NCBI RefSeq assembly: GCF_046569695.1
Contig: NZ_JBKHUI010000009.1
Span: forward strand, 124,001 to 188,000
Source: Kluyvera sp046569695
GTDB lineage: Bacteria > Pseudomonadota > Gammaproteobacteria > Enterobacterales > Enterobacteriaceae
Reading direction: 5' to 3'
Length of the DNA stretch: 64,000 nucleotides
A model generated the notes under the pieces. That model did not search any database, was not told where the DNA came from, and was given only the letters and a program-made list of their open reading frames with translations. Below are positions 34,852-44,197 of this stretch, one piece after another (position 1 is the stretch's first letter; every line of letters begins with the position of its first letter). A program made the translations under genes and the position numbers.

Positions 34852-35511
34852 ATGGGCATGGAAAACTACCATCCGCCACGGGACCCGTGGCTGGTGATCC
34901 TCTACCAGGACGAGCACATTATGGTGGTCAACAAGCCCAGCGGCTTGTTGTCCGTTCCGGGCCGTCAGGAAGAGCATAAAGACAGCGTCATGACCCGCGT
35001 ACAGCGCGACTATCCGCAGGCGGAGTCCGTGCACCGCCTCGATATGGCGACCAGCGGCGTTATCGTCGTCGCCCTGACCAAAGCGGCAGAAAGAGAACTG
35101 AAGCGTCAATTCCGCGAGCGCGAGCCGAAAAAGCAGTACGTGGCCCGCGTGTGGGGCCACCCGCAACCGCAGGAAGGCCTGGTGGATTTACCGCTGATTT
35201 GCGACTGGCCAAACCGACCAAAGCAGAAGGTGTGTTATGAAACCGGGAAGGCCGCGCAGACGGAGTATGAAGTGCTGGAGTATGCGCCGGATAACACCGC
35301 GCGGGTGAAGCTCAAACCAATTACCGGACGTTCGCACCAGCTGCGCGTGCATATGCTGGCGCTGGGTCACCCGATTCTGGGCGACCGCTTTTATGCGCAC
35401 GACGAGGCGTTAGCAATGGCGCCGCGTTTGCAACTACATGCAGAGACGTTAACTATTACCCATCCGCAGTTTGGTAATAGCATGACGTTTAAGGCGCCGG
35501 TCGATTTTTAA
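34852..35511 (+). CDS. rluA: RluA, dual rRNA/tRNA pseudouridine synthase
   Basis: Makes pseudouridine at 746 of 23S rRNA and 32 of several tRNAs. The ATG at 34852 gives 219 residues as in E. coli; the upstream frame inside rapA is rejected. The catalytic Asp is D64 in HRLDMATSG. The C-terminal block PITGRSHQLRVHMLALGHPILGD is typical. It follows rapA closely and is followed by a BIME. Confidence 0.97.
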   Translation: MGMENYHPPRDPWLVILYQDEHIMVVNKPSGLLSVPGRQEEHKDSVMTRVQRDYPQAESVHRLDMATSGVIVVALTKAAERELKRQFREREPKKQYVARVWGHPQPQEGLVDLPLICDWPNRPKQKVCYETGKAAQTEYEVLEYAPDNTARVKLKPITGRSHQLRVHMLALGHPILGDRFYAHDEALAMAPRLQLHAETLTITHPQFGNSMTFKAPVDF

Positions 35512-35520
35512 CTCGCGTGC

Positions 35521-35597
35521 ATTGCCGGGGGCGCTGCGCTTATCCGGCCTACAGCAAAAAATGTAGGCCGGATAAGGCGACCGCCGCCATCCGGCAA
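35521..35597. repeat. BIME between rluA and djlA
   Basis: Two REP units in opposite orientation (ATTGCCGGGG..CTTATCCGGCCTAC and GTAGGCCGGATAAGGCG..GCCATCCGGC) separated by an A-rich linker, between the convergent rluA and djlA genes. Confidence 0.85.
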
Positions 35598-35608
35598 CTC
35601 ACCGCTCC

Positions 35609-36433
35609 CTACTTAAATCCCTTCTGTTCTTTTATCAGCTCGTACGCTTTCTGAATTTCCTGCGCCTTCTGCTTGGCCATCTCCATCATCTCCGGCGGCA
35701 GCCCTTTGGCCACCAGCTTGTCCGGGTGATGTTCGCTCATCAGCTTACGATAGGCGCGCTTGATGGTCGTGGCATCGTCGCTCGGCTTCACGCCCAGCAC
35801 GTTGCACGCATCTTCAAGCGTCGGCCCGCGCTGTGCCTGCTGCCAACCGCCACCCTGGCCGCCCTGAGACTGCTGATGGTAGCCGCCGCCAAACTGTGCG
35901 CCGCCCTGCATCATGCGCAGGAACTGGTCGAACTGAGCGTGGGAGATTCCCAGCTCTTCGGCAATGACGTACAGCACGTCGCGTTCGTTCGGGTGCAGAG
36001 AACCGTCGGCAAAGGCCGCCTGGATCTGAATCTCCAGGAACATACGAATAAGATCAAAACGACCAAAGCAGACGCTACGGAACTGACGCATTTTTTCGCG
36101 CAGTGGGTAGTTGTCGGCTTTACCTACGCGAAATGCCTGCTGCGCTGCGGTACGAGATTCGCCGTGCAGATTCATCCGGTCCATAAACAGGCTGGCGACA
36201 TGAATATCCGCTTCGGTAACGCGCCCTTTCGATTTGGTCAGGTGGCCCATCACTTCAAAGGTGGTGGCAAAAAACAGCGACTGACGCTGCTGCTGATTGG
36301 CAAACCAGTTCATGCGACGGCTGCGCGCCTTATCAAACATGTGGCCCACGAGCAGCCCGAGGACAACGCCCCAGAACCCTCCGCCCATCATCAGAGCGAC
36401 GGCCACACCAATCACTTTTCCCCAATACTGCAT
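35609..36433 (-). CDS. djlA: DjlA, membrane-anchored J-domain co-chaperone
   Basis: DnaK co-chaperone of the inner membrane that can induce the Rcs capsule system when overproduced. The 274 residues compare with 271 in E. coli. One glycine-rich N-terminal membrane segment (about residues 6-31), a central TerB-like domain, a Gly/Gln linker (GGGYHQQSQGGQGGGW), and a C-terminal J-domain with the HPD motif (SEHHPDKLVAKG). Divergent from lptD across 243 bases, convergent with rluA. Confidence 0.96.
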   Translation of the reverse strand: MQYWGKVIGVAVALMMGGGFWGVVLGLLVGHMFDKARSRRMNWFANQQQRQSLFFATTFEVMGHLTKSKGRVTEADIHVASLFMDRMNLHGESRTAAQQAFRVGKADNYPLREKMRQFRSVCFGRFDLIRMFLEIQIQAAFADGSLHPNERDVLYVIAEELGISHAQFDQFLRMMQGGAQFGGGYHQQSQGGQGGGWQQAQRGPTLEDACNVLGVKPSDDATTIKRAYRKLMSEHHPDKLVAKGLPPEMMEMAKQKAQEIQKAYELIKEQKGFK

Positions 36434-36676
36434 ATACTCCCCAAATCGTCATGCCAGCGGCTAAAATATGCATTATCATACCTGTCATTCAATGCCGTGC
36501 ATAACACCTCTGGCACGAACGGGCAGGATAGACTCGATCAATTTCACGTTGCGACCTACGGTAATGCAACTTAGATGCCGACGAGCATTAACACTAGCGT
36601 CATCACGATGAGTACGTTAGTCTCTGACCGTTTGCAAGCCGCAATGCTATAGATGACGGAACAACAAATACAACGT

Positions 36677-39049
36677 ATGAAAAAACGTATTCCCACTCTC
36701 CTCGCGACTATGATCGCCAGCGCCTTGTACAGCCAGCAGGGAATGGCTGCAGATCTCGCATCTCAATGTATGCTTGGCGTACCCAGTTACGATCGCCCGT
36801 TAGTGAGTGGTAAACCTAACGACCAGCCGGTGACCATCACCGCCGATCACGCGAACGGTAACTACCCGGACAACGCCGTGTTTACCGGCAACGTCGATAT
36901 TAATCAGGGAAATAGCCGTTTGCAGGCCGATGAAGTTCAGCTTCATCAAAAGCAGCCTGAAGGGCAGCCTACACCGGTTCGTACCGTCGATGCACTCGGC
37001 AACGTTCACTACGATGATAATCAGGTTATTCTTAAAGGGCCGAAAGCCTGGTCAAACCTGAATACCAAAGATACTAACGTCTGGAAAGGTGACTACCAGA
37101 TGGTCGGCCGTCAGGGCCGCGGTACCGCAGATGTCATGAAACAGCGTGGCGAAAACCGCTATACCATTCTGGAAAACGGTACCTTTACCTCCTGTCTTCC
37201 CGGCTCAAACACCTGGAGCGTGGTGGGTAGCGAAGTCATCCACGACCGCGAAGAGCAGGTAGCGGAGATCTGGAACGCCCGCTTCAAAATTGGCCCGGTT
37301 CCGGTCTTCTATAGCCCGTATCTGCAGCTTCCGGTAGGTGACAAACGTCGCTCCGGCTTCCTGATTCCGAACGCTAAATATGGCAGTACGAACCACTTTG
37401 AGTTCTCGTTACCGTATTACTGGAACATCGCGCCGAACATGGACGCGACCATCACGCCGCACTATATGGACAAGCGTAGCGGCGTCATGTGGGAAAACGA
37501 ATTCCGCTATCTGACCGATGCCGGTCAGGGCCTGTTTGAGCTCGATTACCTCCCTTCAGACAGCGTCTACTCCAGTGAACACCCTAACGATGAGAATAGC
37601 CGCCGCTGGCTATTCTACTGGCAGCACGCCGGGGTGATGGATCAGGTATGGCGCTTCAATGCCGACTACACCAAAGTCAGCGATCCGGACTACTTCAACG
37701 ACTTTGACTCGAAATATGGCTCGAGTACCGACGGCTACGCCACGCAAAAGCTGAGCGTCGGTTATGCGGTGCAAAACTTCGATGCCACCGTGTCAACGAA
37801 ACAGTTCCAGGTCTTCGACCGCAGCAACAGCAACTCCTATTCGGCTGAGCCACAGCTGGATATCAACGCCTACCAGAACGACGTCGGTCCGTTTGATACC
37901 CATCTCTATGCGCAGGCGGTGAAGTTCACCAACAGCAACAGCACCATGCCTGAAGCGACGCGTCTCCACCTTGAGCCGACCATCAGTCTGCCGCTGGGCA
38001 ACCGCTGGGGTAGCCTCAATACCGAAGCGAAGCTGCTGGCAACGCACTATAACCAGAGCAATATCGACGACTACAACAACGACTCAACCAACGCGAACAA
38101 GCTAGCCAGCTCGGTCAACCGCACCCTGCCGCAGCTGAAAGTTGACGGTAAGCTGGTGTTTGAGCGCGATGTGGCGTTGAGTCCGGGCTATACCCAGACG
38201 CTGGAACCACGTATGCAGTATCTGTACGTGCCGTACCGCGATCAGAGCAAAATCAACAACTACGACTCCACGTTCCTGCAGTCCGACTACTCTAGCCTGT
38301 TCCGAGACCGTACCTACAGCGGCCTTGACCGCATCGCCTCCGCAAATCAGTTAACGACCGGCGTCACATCGCGTATTTATGATGACGCTGCCGTTGAACG
38401 TTTTAACGTTTCTGTTGGTCAAATCTACTATTTCACCGAGTCTCGTACCGGTGATGACAACATTAACTGGGAGAAAAACGACAAAACGGGCTCGCTGGTT
38501 TGGGCGGGTGATACCTATTGGCGCATCAGCGACCAGTGGGGCTTACGCGGCGGTGTTCAGTACGATACGCGTCTGAACAACATCTCCACCAGCAGTACCG
38601 CCATTGAATGGCGTCGGGACGAAGAGCGTTTAGTGCAGTTGACTTACCGTTATGCCAGCCCGGAATATATTCAGGCAACGCTGCCTACAAGCTACTCCAC
38701 CAACGATCAGTATCGTGAAGGGATTTCGCAGGTAGGCGCCACGGCAAGCTGGCCAATCGTCGATCGCTGGTCCGTTGTGGGTGCTTACTACTATGACACC
38801 AACACCGGTAGCGCCGCCGACCAGATGCTGGGCGTGCAGTACAACTCCTGCTGCTACGCTATCCGCGTAGGCTACGAGCGTAAACTCAACGGCTGGGACT
38901 ACGACAGCAACAGCAAGACTGGCGGGCAGGCCAAATATGACAACTCCATCGGCTTCAACATTGAGCTGCGTGGTCTGAGTTCCAACTACGGTCTGGGTAC
39001 CCAGCAGATGCTGCGTTCCAACATCATGCCGTACCAGAGCTCTCTGTAA
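36677..39049 (+). CDS. lptD: LptD, outer-membrane LPS assembly protein
   Basis: Outer-membrane beta-barrel that with LptE inserts lipopolysaccharide into the outer leaflet. The ATG at 36677 (MKKRIPTLLATMIA) gives 790 residues (E. coli 784). Signal peptide to about GMA, then an OstA/LptA-like periplasmic domain, and the large C-terminal barrel. The cysteines that form the inter-domain disulfides are kept: C31 (SQCMLG), one in TSCLPGS near 173, and the CC pair in NSCCYAIRVG near 730. Upstream in-frame ATG at 36653 is less likely. First gene of the lptD-surA-pdxA-rsmA-apaG-apaH operon. Confidence 0.97.
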   Translation: MKKRIPTLLATMIASALYSQQGMAADLASQCMLGVPSYDRPLVSGKPNDQPVTITADHANGNYPDNAVFTGNVDINQGNSRLQADEVQLHQKQPEGQPTPVRTVDALGNVHYDDNQVILKGPKAWSNLNTKDTNVWKGDYQMVGRQGRGTADVMKQRGENRYTILENGTFTSCLPGSNTWSVVGSEVIHDREEQVAEIWNARFKIGPVPVFYSPYLQLPVGDKRRSGFLIPNAKYGSTNHFEFSLPYYWNIAPNMDATITPHYMDKRSGVMWENEFRYLTDAGQGLFELDYLPSDSVYSSEHPNDENSRRWLFYWQHAGVMDQVWRFNADYTKVSDPDYFNDFDSKYGSSTDGYATQKLSVGYAVQNFDATVSTKQFQVFDRSNSNSYSAEPQLDINAYQNDVGPFDTHLYAQAVKFTNSNSTMPEATRLHLEPTISLPLGNRWGSLNTEAKLLATHYNQSNIDDYNNDSTNANKLASSVNRTLPQLKVDGKLVFERDVALSPGYTQTLEPRMQYLYVPYRDQSKINNYDSTFLQSDYSSLFRDRTYSGLDRIASANQLTTGVTSRIYDDAAVERFNVSVGQIYYFTESRTGDDNINWEKNDKTGSLVWAGDTYWRISDQWGLRGGVQYDTRLNNISTSSTAIEWRRDEERLVQLTYRYASPEYIQATLPTSYSTNDQYREGISQVGATASWPIVDRWSVVGAYYYDTNTGSAADQMLGVQYNSCCYAIRVGYERKLNGWDYDSNSKTGGQAKYDNSIGFNIELRGLSSNYGLGTQQMLRSNIMPYQSSL

Positions 39050-39102
39050 TATCACTGGTTAGACACATCATCCGCATTGCGGTTAATTGAAATGGAAAAA
39101 GT

Positions 39103-40389
39103 ATGAAGAACTGGAAAACGCTGCTTCTCGGTATCGCCTTAGTTGCGAATACCAGCTTCGCTGCCCCGCAGGTTGTCGATAAAGTAGCAGCCGTCGTGAA
39201 CAACGGCGTTGTCCTTGAAAGTGATGTTGATGGTCTGATGCAGTCCGTCAAAATGAACTCCGGCCAGGCGGGTCAACAGCTGCCGGACGATGCGACCCTT
39301 CGCCACCAGATCCTGGAACGTCTGATCATGGATCAGATTATCCTGCAGATGGGGCAGAAAATGGGCGTGAAGATCTCTGACGAGCAGCTCGATCAGGCGA
39401 TCGCCAACATCGCGAAGCAGAACAACATGACGATGGATCAGATGCGCAGCCGTCTGGCCTACGATGGGATGAACTACAACACCTACCGTAACCAGATCCG
39501 CAAAGAGATGCTGATCTCCGAAGTGCGTAACAACGAAGTACGTCGTCGCATCACCGTGCTGCCGCAGGAAGTGGACGCGCTGGCAAGCCAGATTGGCAAC
39601 CAGAACGATGCCAGCACCGAGCTGAACCTTAGCCACATTCTGGTTGCGTTGCCGGAAAACCCAACCTCCGATCAGGTCAATGAAGCGCAGAGCCAGGCGG
39701 AATCTATCGTTGAGCAGGCTCGCAACGGCGCCGATTTCGGTAAGCTTGCGATCACCTACTCTGCAGACCAGCAGGCGCTGAAAGGCGGCCAGATGGGCTG
39801 GGGTCGTATTCAGGAGCTGCCGGCTATCTTCGCGCAGGCGCTGAGCACGGCGAAAAAAGGCGACGTCGTCGGCCCAATTCGTTCCGGTGTGGGCTTCCAC
39901 ATTCTGAAAATCAACGATATGCGCGGCCAGACGCAGAATATTAACGTGACCGAAACCCACGCTCGCCACATCCTGCTGAAGCCGTCGCCAATTATGACCG
40001 ACGACCAGGCTCGTGCGAAGCTGGAGCAAGTTGCAGCGGATATTCGCAGCGGCAAAACCACCTTTGAGAAAGCGGCTAAAGAGCTGTCTCAGGACCCAGG
40101 CTCTGCTAACCAGGGCGGTGATTTAGGTTGGGCAACGCCGGATATCTACGATCCATCATTCCGCGATGCGCTGATGAAGCTGAACAAAGGCCAGATGAGC
40201 GGACCGGTTCACTCTTCCTTCGGCTGGCACCTGATTCAGTTGCTCGACACGCGTAACGTTGACCGTACCGATGCGGCGCAGAAAGATCGTGCTTACCGCA
40301 TGCTGATGAACCGTAAGTTCTCTGAAGAAGCCGCGACCTGGATGCAGGAACAGCGCGCAAGCGCCTACGTTAAAATTCTGAGCAACTAA
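39103..40389 (+). CDS. surA: SurA, periplasmic chaperone and peptidyl-prolyl isomerase
   Basis: Main periplasmic chaperone for outer-membrane proteins including LptD, encoded just upstream. The 428 residues equal E. coli. Signal peptide MKNWKTLLLGIALVANTSFA, an N-terminal chaperone domain, two parvulin domains (blocks ELNLSHILVALPENP and ETHARHILLKPSP begin each), and a C-terminal helix. It starts 53 bases after lptD; its stop overlaps the pdxA start (TAATG). Confidence 0.97.
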   Translation: MKNWKTLLLGIALVANTSFAAPQVVDKVAAVVNNGVVLESDVDGLMQSVKMNSGQAGQQLPDDATLRHQILERLIMDQIILQMGQKMGVKISDEQLDQAIANIAKQNNMTMDQMRSRLAYDGMNYNTYRNQIRKEMLISEVRNNEVRRRITVLPQEVDALASQIGNQNDASTELNLSHILVALPENPTSDQVNEAQSQAESIVEQARNGADFGKLAITYSADQQALKGGQMGWGRIQELPAIFAQALSTAKKGDVVGPIRSGVGFHILKINDMRGQTQNINVTETHARHILLKPSPIMTDDQARAKLEQVAADIRSGKTTFEKAAKELSQDPGSANQGGDLGWATPDIYDPSFRDALMKLNKGQMSGPVHSSFGWHLIQLLDTRNVDRTDAAQKDRAYRMLMNRKFSEEAATWMQEQRASAYVKILSN

Positions 40390-41381
40390 TGACGCAACAC
40401 GCTCGTGTCGTTATCACTCCCGGCGAACCCGCCGGGATTGGTCCGGATCTCGCTATCCAACTGGCCCAGCGCGACTGGCCGCTTGAACTGGTCGTATGCG
40501 CTGATGGCCGCCTGCTCACCGAGCGGGCAACGCTGCTCGGCCTTCCCCTCACGCTACTGCCCTATTCTCCCGAACAACCCGCTGCACCACAGCGCGCTGG
40601 CACGCTCACGCTGTTGCCCGTCGCACTGCATGCCGAGGTGGTTCCGGGAACGCTGAACGTCGAGAACGGCGCTTATGTCGTCGAGACGCTCGCCCGCGCC
40701 TGCGACGGTTGCCTGAGCGGTGAGTTTGCCGCGCTGGTCACCGGGCCGGTGCATAAAGGCATTATTAACGATGCCGGCGTCGCCTTTACCGGGCACACCG
40801 AGTTCTTCGAAGAGCGTGCTGGCGCACCGAAAGTGGTGATGATGCTGGCAACAGAAGAACTGCGCGTGGCGCTGGCGACCACCCATTTGCCGTTAAAAGC
40901 GGTGAGCGATGCCATTACGCCGGACCTGCTGCGGGAGGTTATCACCATCCTGCACGACGACCTGCAGAACAAGTTTGGTCTTGCCGAACCGCACGTGCTG
41001 GTCTGCGGCCTGAACCCGCACGCGGGCGAAGGCGGGCATATGGGTACGGAAGAGATAGACACCATTATTCCGGTGCTGGAAGAGATGAGAGCAAAGGGGA
41101 TGAATCTAAGCGGGCCGCTGCCTGCCGATACCCTTTTCCAACCAAAGTATCTGGACCATGCCGATGCCGTGCTCGCAATGTACCACGATCAGGGCCTACC
41201 CGTGCTAAAATACCAGGGATTTGGTCGCGGCGTGAACATTACGCTCGGTCTACCCTTTATTCGCACCTCCGTTGACCATGGTACCGCCCTTGAACTGGCA
41301 GGCCAGGGGAAAGCGGATGTCGGCAGTTTTATTACGGCGCTTAATCTCGCCATCAAAATGATTGTTAACTCTAATGAATAA
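40389..41381 (+). CDS. pdxA: PdxA, 4-hydroxythreonine-4-phosphate dehydrogenase
   Basis: NAD-dependent enzyme of pyridoxal 5'-phosphate synthesis, giving the amino-ketone that PdxJ condenses with deoxyxylulose phosphate. The 330 residues are of family length. The metal-ligand histidines are in FTGHTEFFEE, MYHDQGLPVLKY and TSVDHGTALELAG. It overlaps surA by one base and rsmA by eight, indicating coupled translation. Confidence 0.97.
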   Translation: MTQHARVVITPGEPAGIGPDLAIQLAQRDWPLELVVCADGRLLTERATLLGLPLTLLPYSPEQPAAPQRAGTLTLLPVALHAEVVPGTLNVENGAYVVETLARACDGCLSGEFAALVTGPVHKGIINDAGVAFTGHTEFFEERAGAPKVVMMLATEELRVALATTHLPLKAVSDAITPDLLREVITILHDDLQNKFGLAEPHVLVCGLNPHAGEGGHMGTEEIDTIIPVLEEMRAKGMNLSGPLPADTLFQPKYLDHADAVLAMYHDQGLPVLKYQGFGRGVNITLGLPFIRTSVDHGTALELAGQGKADVGSFITALNLAIKMIVNSNE

Positions 41382-42195
41382 TCGAGTCCATCAGGGCCAC
41401 TTAGCCCGTAAACGCTTCGGGCAAAACTTTCTCAACGATCAATTCGTGATCGACAGTATTGTTGCGGCCATTAACCCGCAAAAGGGCCAGGCCATGGTTG
41501 AAATCGGCCCGGGCCTTGCCGCGCTGACCGAGCCGGTTGGCGAACGTCTTGACGAAATGACCGTTATCGAACTGGACCGCGACTTAGCCGCGCGTCTGCA
41601 AACGCACCCGTTCCTGGGGCCGAAGCTGACCATTTATCAGCAGGATGCCATGACCATGAACTTTGGCGAACTGTCCGAGAAGCTCGGCCAACCGCTGCGC
41701 GTGTTCGGTAACCTGCCGTACAACATCTCCACGCCGCTGATGTTCCACCTGTTTAGCTATACTAACGCTATTGCAGACATGCACTTCATGCTGCAAAAAG
41801 AGGTGGTTAACCGTCTTGTTGCCGGTCCAAATAGTAAAGCCTATGGTCGTCTGACCGTCATGGCGCAATACTACTGCAACGTGATCCCGGTACTTGAAGT
41901 ACCGCCAACCGCGTTCACGCCACCGCCAAAAGTGGATTCCGCCGTCGTACGTCTGGTGCCGCATAGCACTAAACCGTACCCGGTAAAAGATGTCCGCGTT
42001 CTGAGCCGTATTACGACCGAAGCCTTTAATCAGCGTCGTAAAACTATCCGCAACAGCCTGGGCAATCTGTTCAGCGTTGAGCTGTTGACGGAGCTGGGTG
42101 TAGACCCGGCCATGCGCGCGGAAAATATCTCTGTTGCGCAGTACTGCCGGATGGCCAACTATCTGTCAGAGAATGCGCCCTCGAAGGAGAGCTAA
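41374..42195 (+). CDS. rsmA: RsmA (KsgA), 16S rRNA dimethyladenosine transferase
   Basis: Dimethylates A1518 and A1519 of 16S rRNA late in 30S assembly; loss gives kasugamycin resistance. The ATG at 41374 gives 273 residues as in E. coli; an in-frame ATG four codons upstream lies deeper in pdxA. The SAM motif EIGPG is at residues 43-47 and the catalytic NLPY at 113-116; the C-terminal block with FNQRRKTIRNSLGNLF is conserved. It overlaps the pdxA 3' end by eight bases and is followed three bases later by apaG. Confidence 0.97.
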   Translation: MNNRVHQGHLARKRFGQNFLNDQFVIDSIVAAINPQKGQAMVEIGPGLAALTEPVGERLDEMTVIELDRDLAARLQTHPFLGPKLTIYQQDAMTMNFGELSEKLGQPLRVFGNLPYNISTPLMFHLFSYTNAIADMHFMLQKEVVNRLVAGPNSKAYGRLTVMAQYYCNVIPVLEVPPTAFTPPPKVDSAVVRLVPHSTKPYPVKDVRVLSRITTEAFNQRRKTIRNSLGNLFSVELLTELGVDPAMRAENISVAQYCRMANYLSENAPSKES

Positions 42196-42198
42196 ACC

Positions 42199-42576
42199 AT
42201 GATCGATTCGCCGCGAGTTTGCGTCCAGGTACAGAGCGTCTACATTGAGACGCACTCCCAGCCGGAAGAAGAGCGTTATGTTTTTGCTTATACGGTGACC
42301 ATTCGCAATCTCGGGCGAAGCGCGGTTCAGCTTCTCGGCCGTTACTGGCTGATTACCAACGGCCACGGCCGTGAAACCGAAGTACAGGGCGAAGGTGTGA
42401 TTGGCGTGCAGCCGCACATCGAGCCCGGTGAAGAATATCAATATACCAGCGGTGCCGTGCTGGAAACTCCGCTCGGCACCATGCAGGGCCACTACGATAT
42501 GATCGATGTAGACGGCGTACCGTTCTCCATCGACATACCCGTTTTCCGTCTCTTTGTTCCCACGCTGATTCATTAA
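42199..42576 (+). CDS. apaG: ApaG, fibronectin-III-like protein
   Basis: Small protein of the ApaG/DUF525 family with an FnIII-like beta fold, 125 residues as in E. coli. Its exact biochemical role is not settled; it is always next to apaH and rsmA. The conserved segments FAYTVTIRNLG, RYWLITNG and GVIGVQPHIEPGEEYQYTSG are visible. It lies between rsmA and apaH with 3-base gaps on each side. Confidence 0.95.
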   Translation: MIDSPRVCVQVQSVYIETHSQPEEERYVFAYTVTIRNLGRSAVQLLGRYWLITNGHGRETEVQGEGVIGVQPHIEPGEEYQYTSGAVLETPLGTMQGHYDMIDVDGVPFSIDIPVFRLFVPTLIH

Positions 42577-42579
42577 AAC

Positions 42580-43428
42580 ATGGCTACATACCTTATTGGC
42601 GACGTTCACGGTTGCTTTGATGAGTTAATCGCTCTGCTCGAGCAGGTAGCGTTCACTCCGGACGTAGATACCCTGTGGCTGACGGGCGACCTGGTTGCCC
42701 GTGGCCCCGGTTCGCTGGAAGTGCTGCGCTACGTCAAATCCCTCGGCGACTGCGTGAAAGTGGTGCTCGGTAACCACGATCTGCACCTGCTGGCGGTGTT
42801 TGCCGGCATCAGCCGCAATAAACCGAAGGATCGCCTGAACCTGCTGCTGGAAGCGCCGGATGCTGACGATCTGCTCAACTGGCTGCGTCGTCAGCCGTTG
42901 ATGCAGGTCGATGAAGAGAAAAAGCTGGTGATGGCGCATGCGGGTATTACGCCGCAGTGGGATATGGAAACCGCTAAACAGTGCGCACGCGACGTTGAAG
43001 CGGTGCTCTCAAGCGACTCCTATCCGTTCTTCCTCGATGCCATGTACGGCGACATGCCCAACAACTGGTCGCTGGATCTCTCCGGTCTGGCGCGCCTGCG
43101 CTTTATCACCAATGCCTTTACCCGCATGCGCTACTGCTTCCCGAACGGCCAGCTGGATATGTACAGCAAAGAGTCGCCGGAGAACGTACCTGCGCCGCTG
43201 AAGCCGTGGTTTATGCTGCCGGGGCCGATTACCGATGAGTACAGCGTGGCCTTTGGTCACTGGGCGTCGCTGGAAGGTAAAGGTACACCGGAAGGGATTT
43301 ATGCGCTGGATACTGGTTGCTGCTGGGGCGGGGATTTAACCTGCCTGCGCTGGGAAGATAAACAGTATTTTGTGCAGCCGTCGAACCGTAAGCTGGCGCC
43401 GGGCGAGAGCGAGGCGGTGGCTTCGTAG
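42580..43428 (+). CDS. apaH: ApaH, diadenosine tetraphosphatase
   Basis: Symmetric Ap4A hydrolase of the metallophosphatase family that also removes Np4A caps from RNA. It is 282 residues (E. coli 280). The metal-binding motifs GDVHGC (residues 7-12), GDLVARGP, GNHDLHLL and the later MAHAG are present. Last gene of the lptD operon, followed by a strong bidirectional terminator shared with the convergent folA. Confidence 0.97.
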   Translation: MATYLIGDVHGCFDELIALLEQVAFTPDVDTLWLTGDLVARGPGSLEVLRYVKSLGDCVKVVLGNHDLHLLAVFAGISRNKPKDRLNLLLEAPDADDLLNWLRRQPLMQVDEEKKLVMAHAGITPQWDMETAKQCARDVEAVLSSDSYPFFLDAMYGDMPNNWSLDLSGLARLRFITNAFTRMRYCFPNGQLDMYSKESPENVPAPLKPWFMLPGPITDEYSVAFGHWASLEGKGTPEGIYALDTGCCWGGDLTCLRWEDKQYFVQPSNRKLAPGESEAVAS

Positions 43429-43439
43429 TACGGAACATC

Positions 43440-43548
43440 CCCGGCGGCGCTTCGCTTGGCCGGGCTACATGTCGAGTACAAAAAAACGCCGGGTTTTCAC
43501 CCGGCGTTTTTTTGTTTTGGTGGCCCGGCCAAGCGAAGCGCCGCCGGG
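43440..43548. repeat. 26-bp perfect inverted repeat around the apaH/folA terminator
   Basis: The arms at 43440-43465 and 43523-43548 are exact complements (both contain CTTCGCTTGGCCGGGC or its complement). They enclose the terminator, so the whole 109 bases can fold into one long hairpin. The arms belong to the GCCCGGCC REP-like family seen elsewhere in the window. Confidence 0.9.
43480..43513. terminator. Bidirectional terminator between apaH and folA
   Basis: CGCCGGG/CCCGGCG stem (43487-43493 and 43500-43506), TTTTCA loop, seven A on the left and seven T on the right. It works for both convergent genes. Confidence 0.95.
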
Positions 43549-43560
43549 AAAGGCTCGGTC

Positions 43561-44040
43561 TTAACGACGCTCAAGCACCTCAAAACAGTAGCTATGAGAG
43601 TTCTGCTCATCCGCATCATGGAACTCGCTAAACACCGACTCCCACTGATCAGGGTCGTAATCCGGGAAATGAGTGTCGCCTTCAACTTCGGCATCAATAT
43701 GCGTCAGATAAAGCTTCTGCGCTTTCGGCAGAAACTGCTCGTACACGCGACCACCGCCAATCACCATAATCTCTTCCACGTCGCCGCAGGCAGCGATCGC
43801 TTCATCGACCGATTTCACCCACTGTACGCGGTCATCAGTACCCGGCTGGCTGCTGATGACGATGTTCTTACGGCCCGGCAACGGGCGGCCAATGGACTCC
43901 CAGGTCAGGCGGCCCATCACCACTGGTTTGTTCAAGGTGTTACGTTTAAACCAGGCCAGATCGGCTGGCAGGTCCCAGGGCATGGCGTTTTCCATACCGA
44001 TAACGCGATCTACCGCTAGTGCAGCAATCAGACTGATCAT
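43561..44040 (-). CDS. folA: FolA, dihydrofolate reductase
   Basis: NADPH-dependent reduction of dihydrofolate, the trimethoprim target. The 159 residues equal E. coli. The catalytic Asp is D27 (LPADLAWF), with M20, P21, L28, W30 and I94 all as in sensitive E. coli. Position 45 is Leu (GRLTWESIG) instead of the E. coli His, a variant I recall in Enterobacter/Klebsiella-like proteins. It stands alone on the minus strand between kefC and the shared terminator. Confidence 0.97.
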   Translation of the reverse strand: MISLIAALAVDRVIGMENAMPWDLPADLAWFKRNTLNKPVVMGRLTWESIGRPLPGRKNIVISSQPGTDDRVQWVKSVDEAIAACGDVEEIMVIGGGRVYEQFLPKAQKLYLTHIDAEVEGDTHFPDYDPDQWESVFSEFHDADEQNSHSYCFEVLERR

Positions 44041-44141
44041 TGAGTGTGTCCCAGATACGAAAAAAAATTGTCGCCACTATACGGAAAGCTTAATCTTTCG
44101 TCGACTGGCAGCCAGGTAAAGAAGAAGAAAATTTTTCGTTT

Positions 44142-44180
44142 TGCTGGCAAGTCCACGGTAGGTTAAGTGGACAGCCAGCA
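44142..44180. repeat. Long imperfect hairpin between folA and kefC
   Basis: TGCTGGC and GTCCAC (44142-44148, 44151-44156) pair with GTGGAC and GCCAGCA (44167-44172, 44174-44180), giving 13 paired bases around a 10-base loop. It lies 18 bases after the kefC stop. No U-tract follows, so it is an mRNA-end or attenuation structure rather than a clear intrinsic terminator. Confidence 0.6.
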
Positions 44181-44197
44181 TTACACCTAATATGCCA

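Noticed and set aside
36434..36676. SigmaE-type promoter upstream of lptD (GCAACTT followed by a TAACA-like -10)
   Set aside because: lptD is a sigmaE target in E. coli, but no pair with proper spacing and sequence could be picked with confidence by eye.
43456..44019. A 187-codon open frame on the plus strand opposite folA
   Set aside because: Runs through the apaH/folA terminator and then antisense to folA; no start signal.
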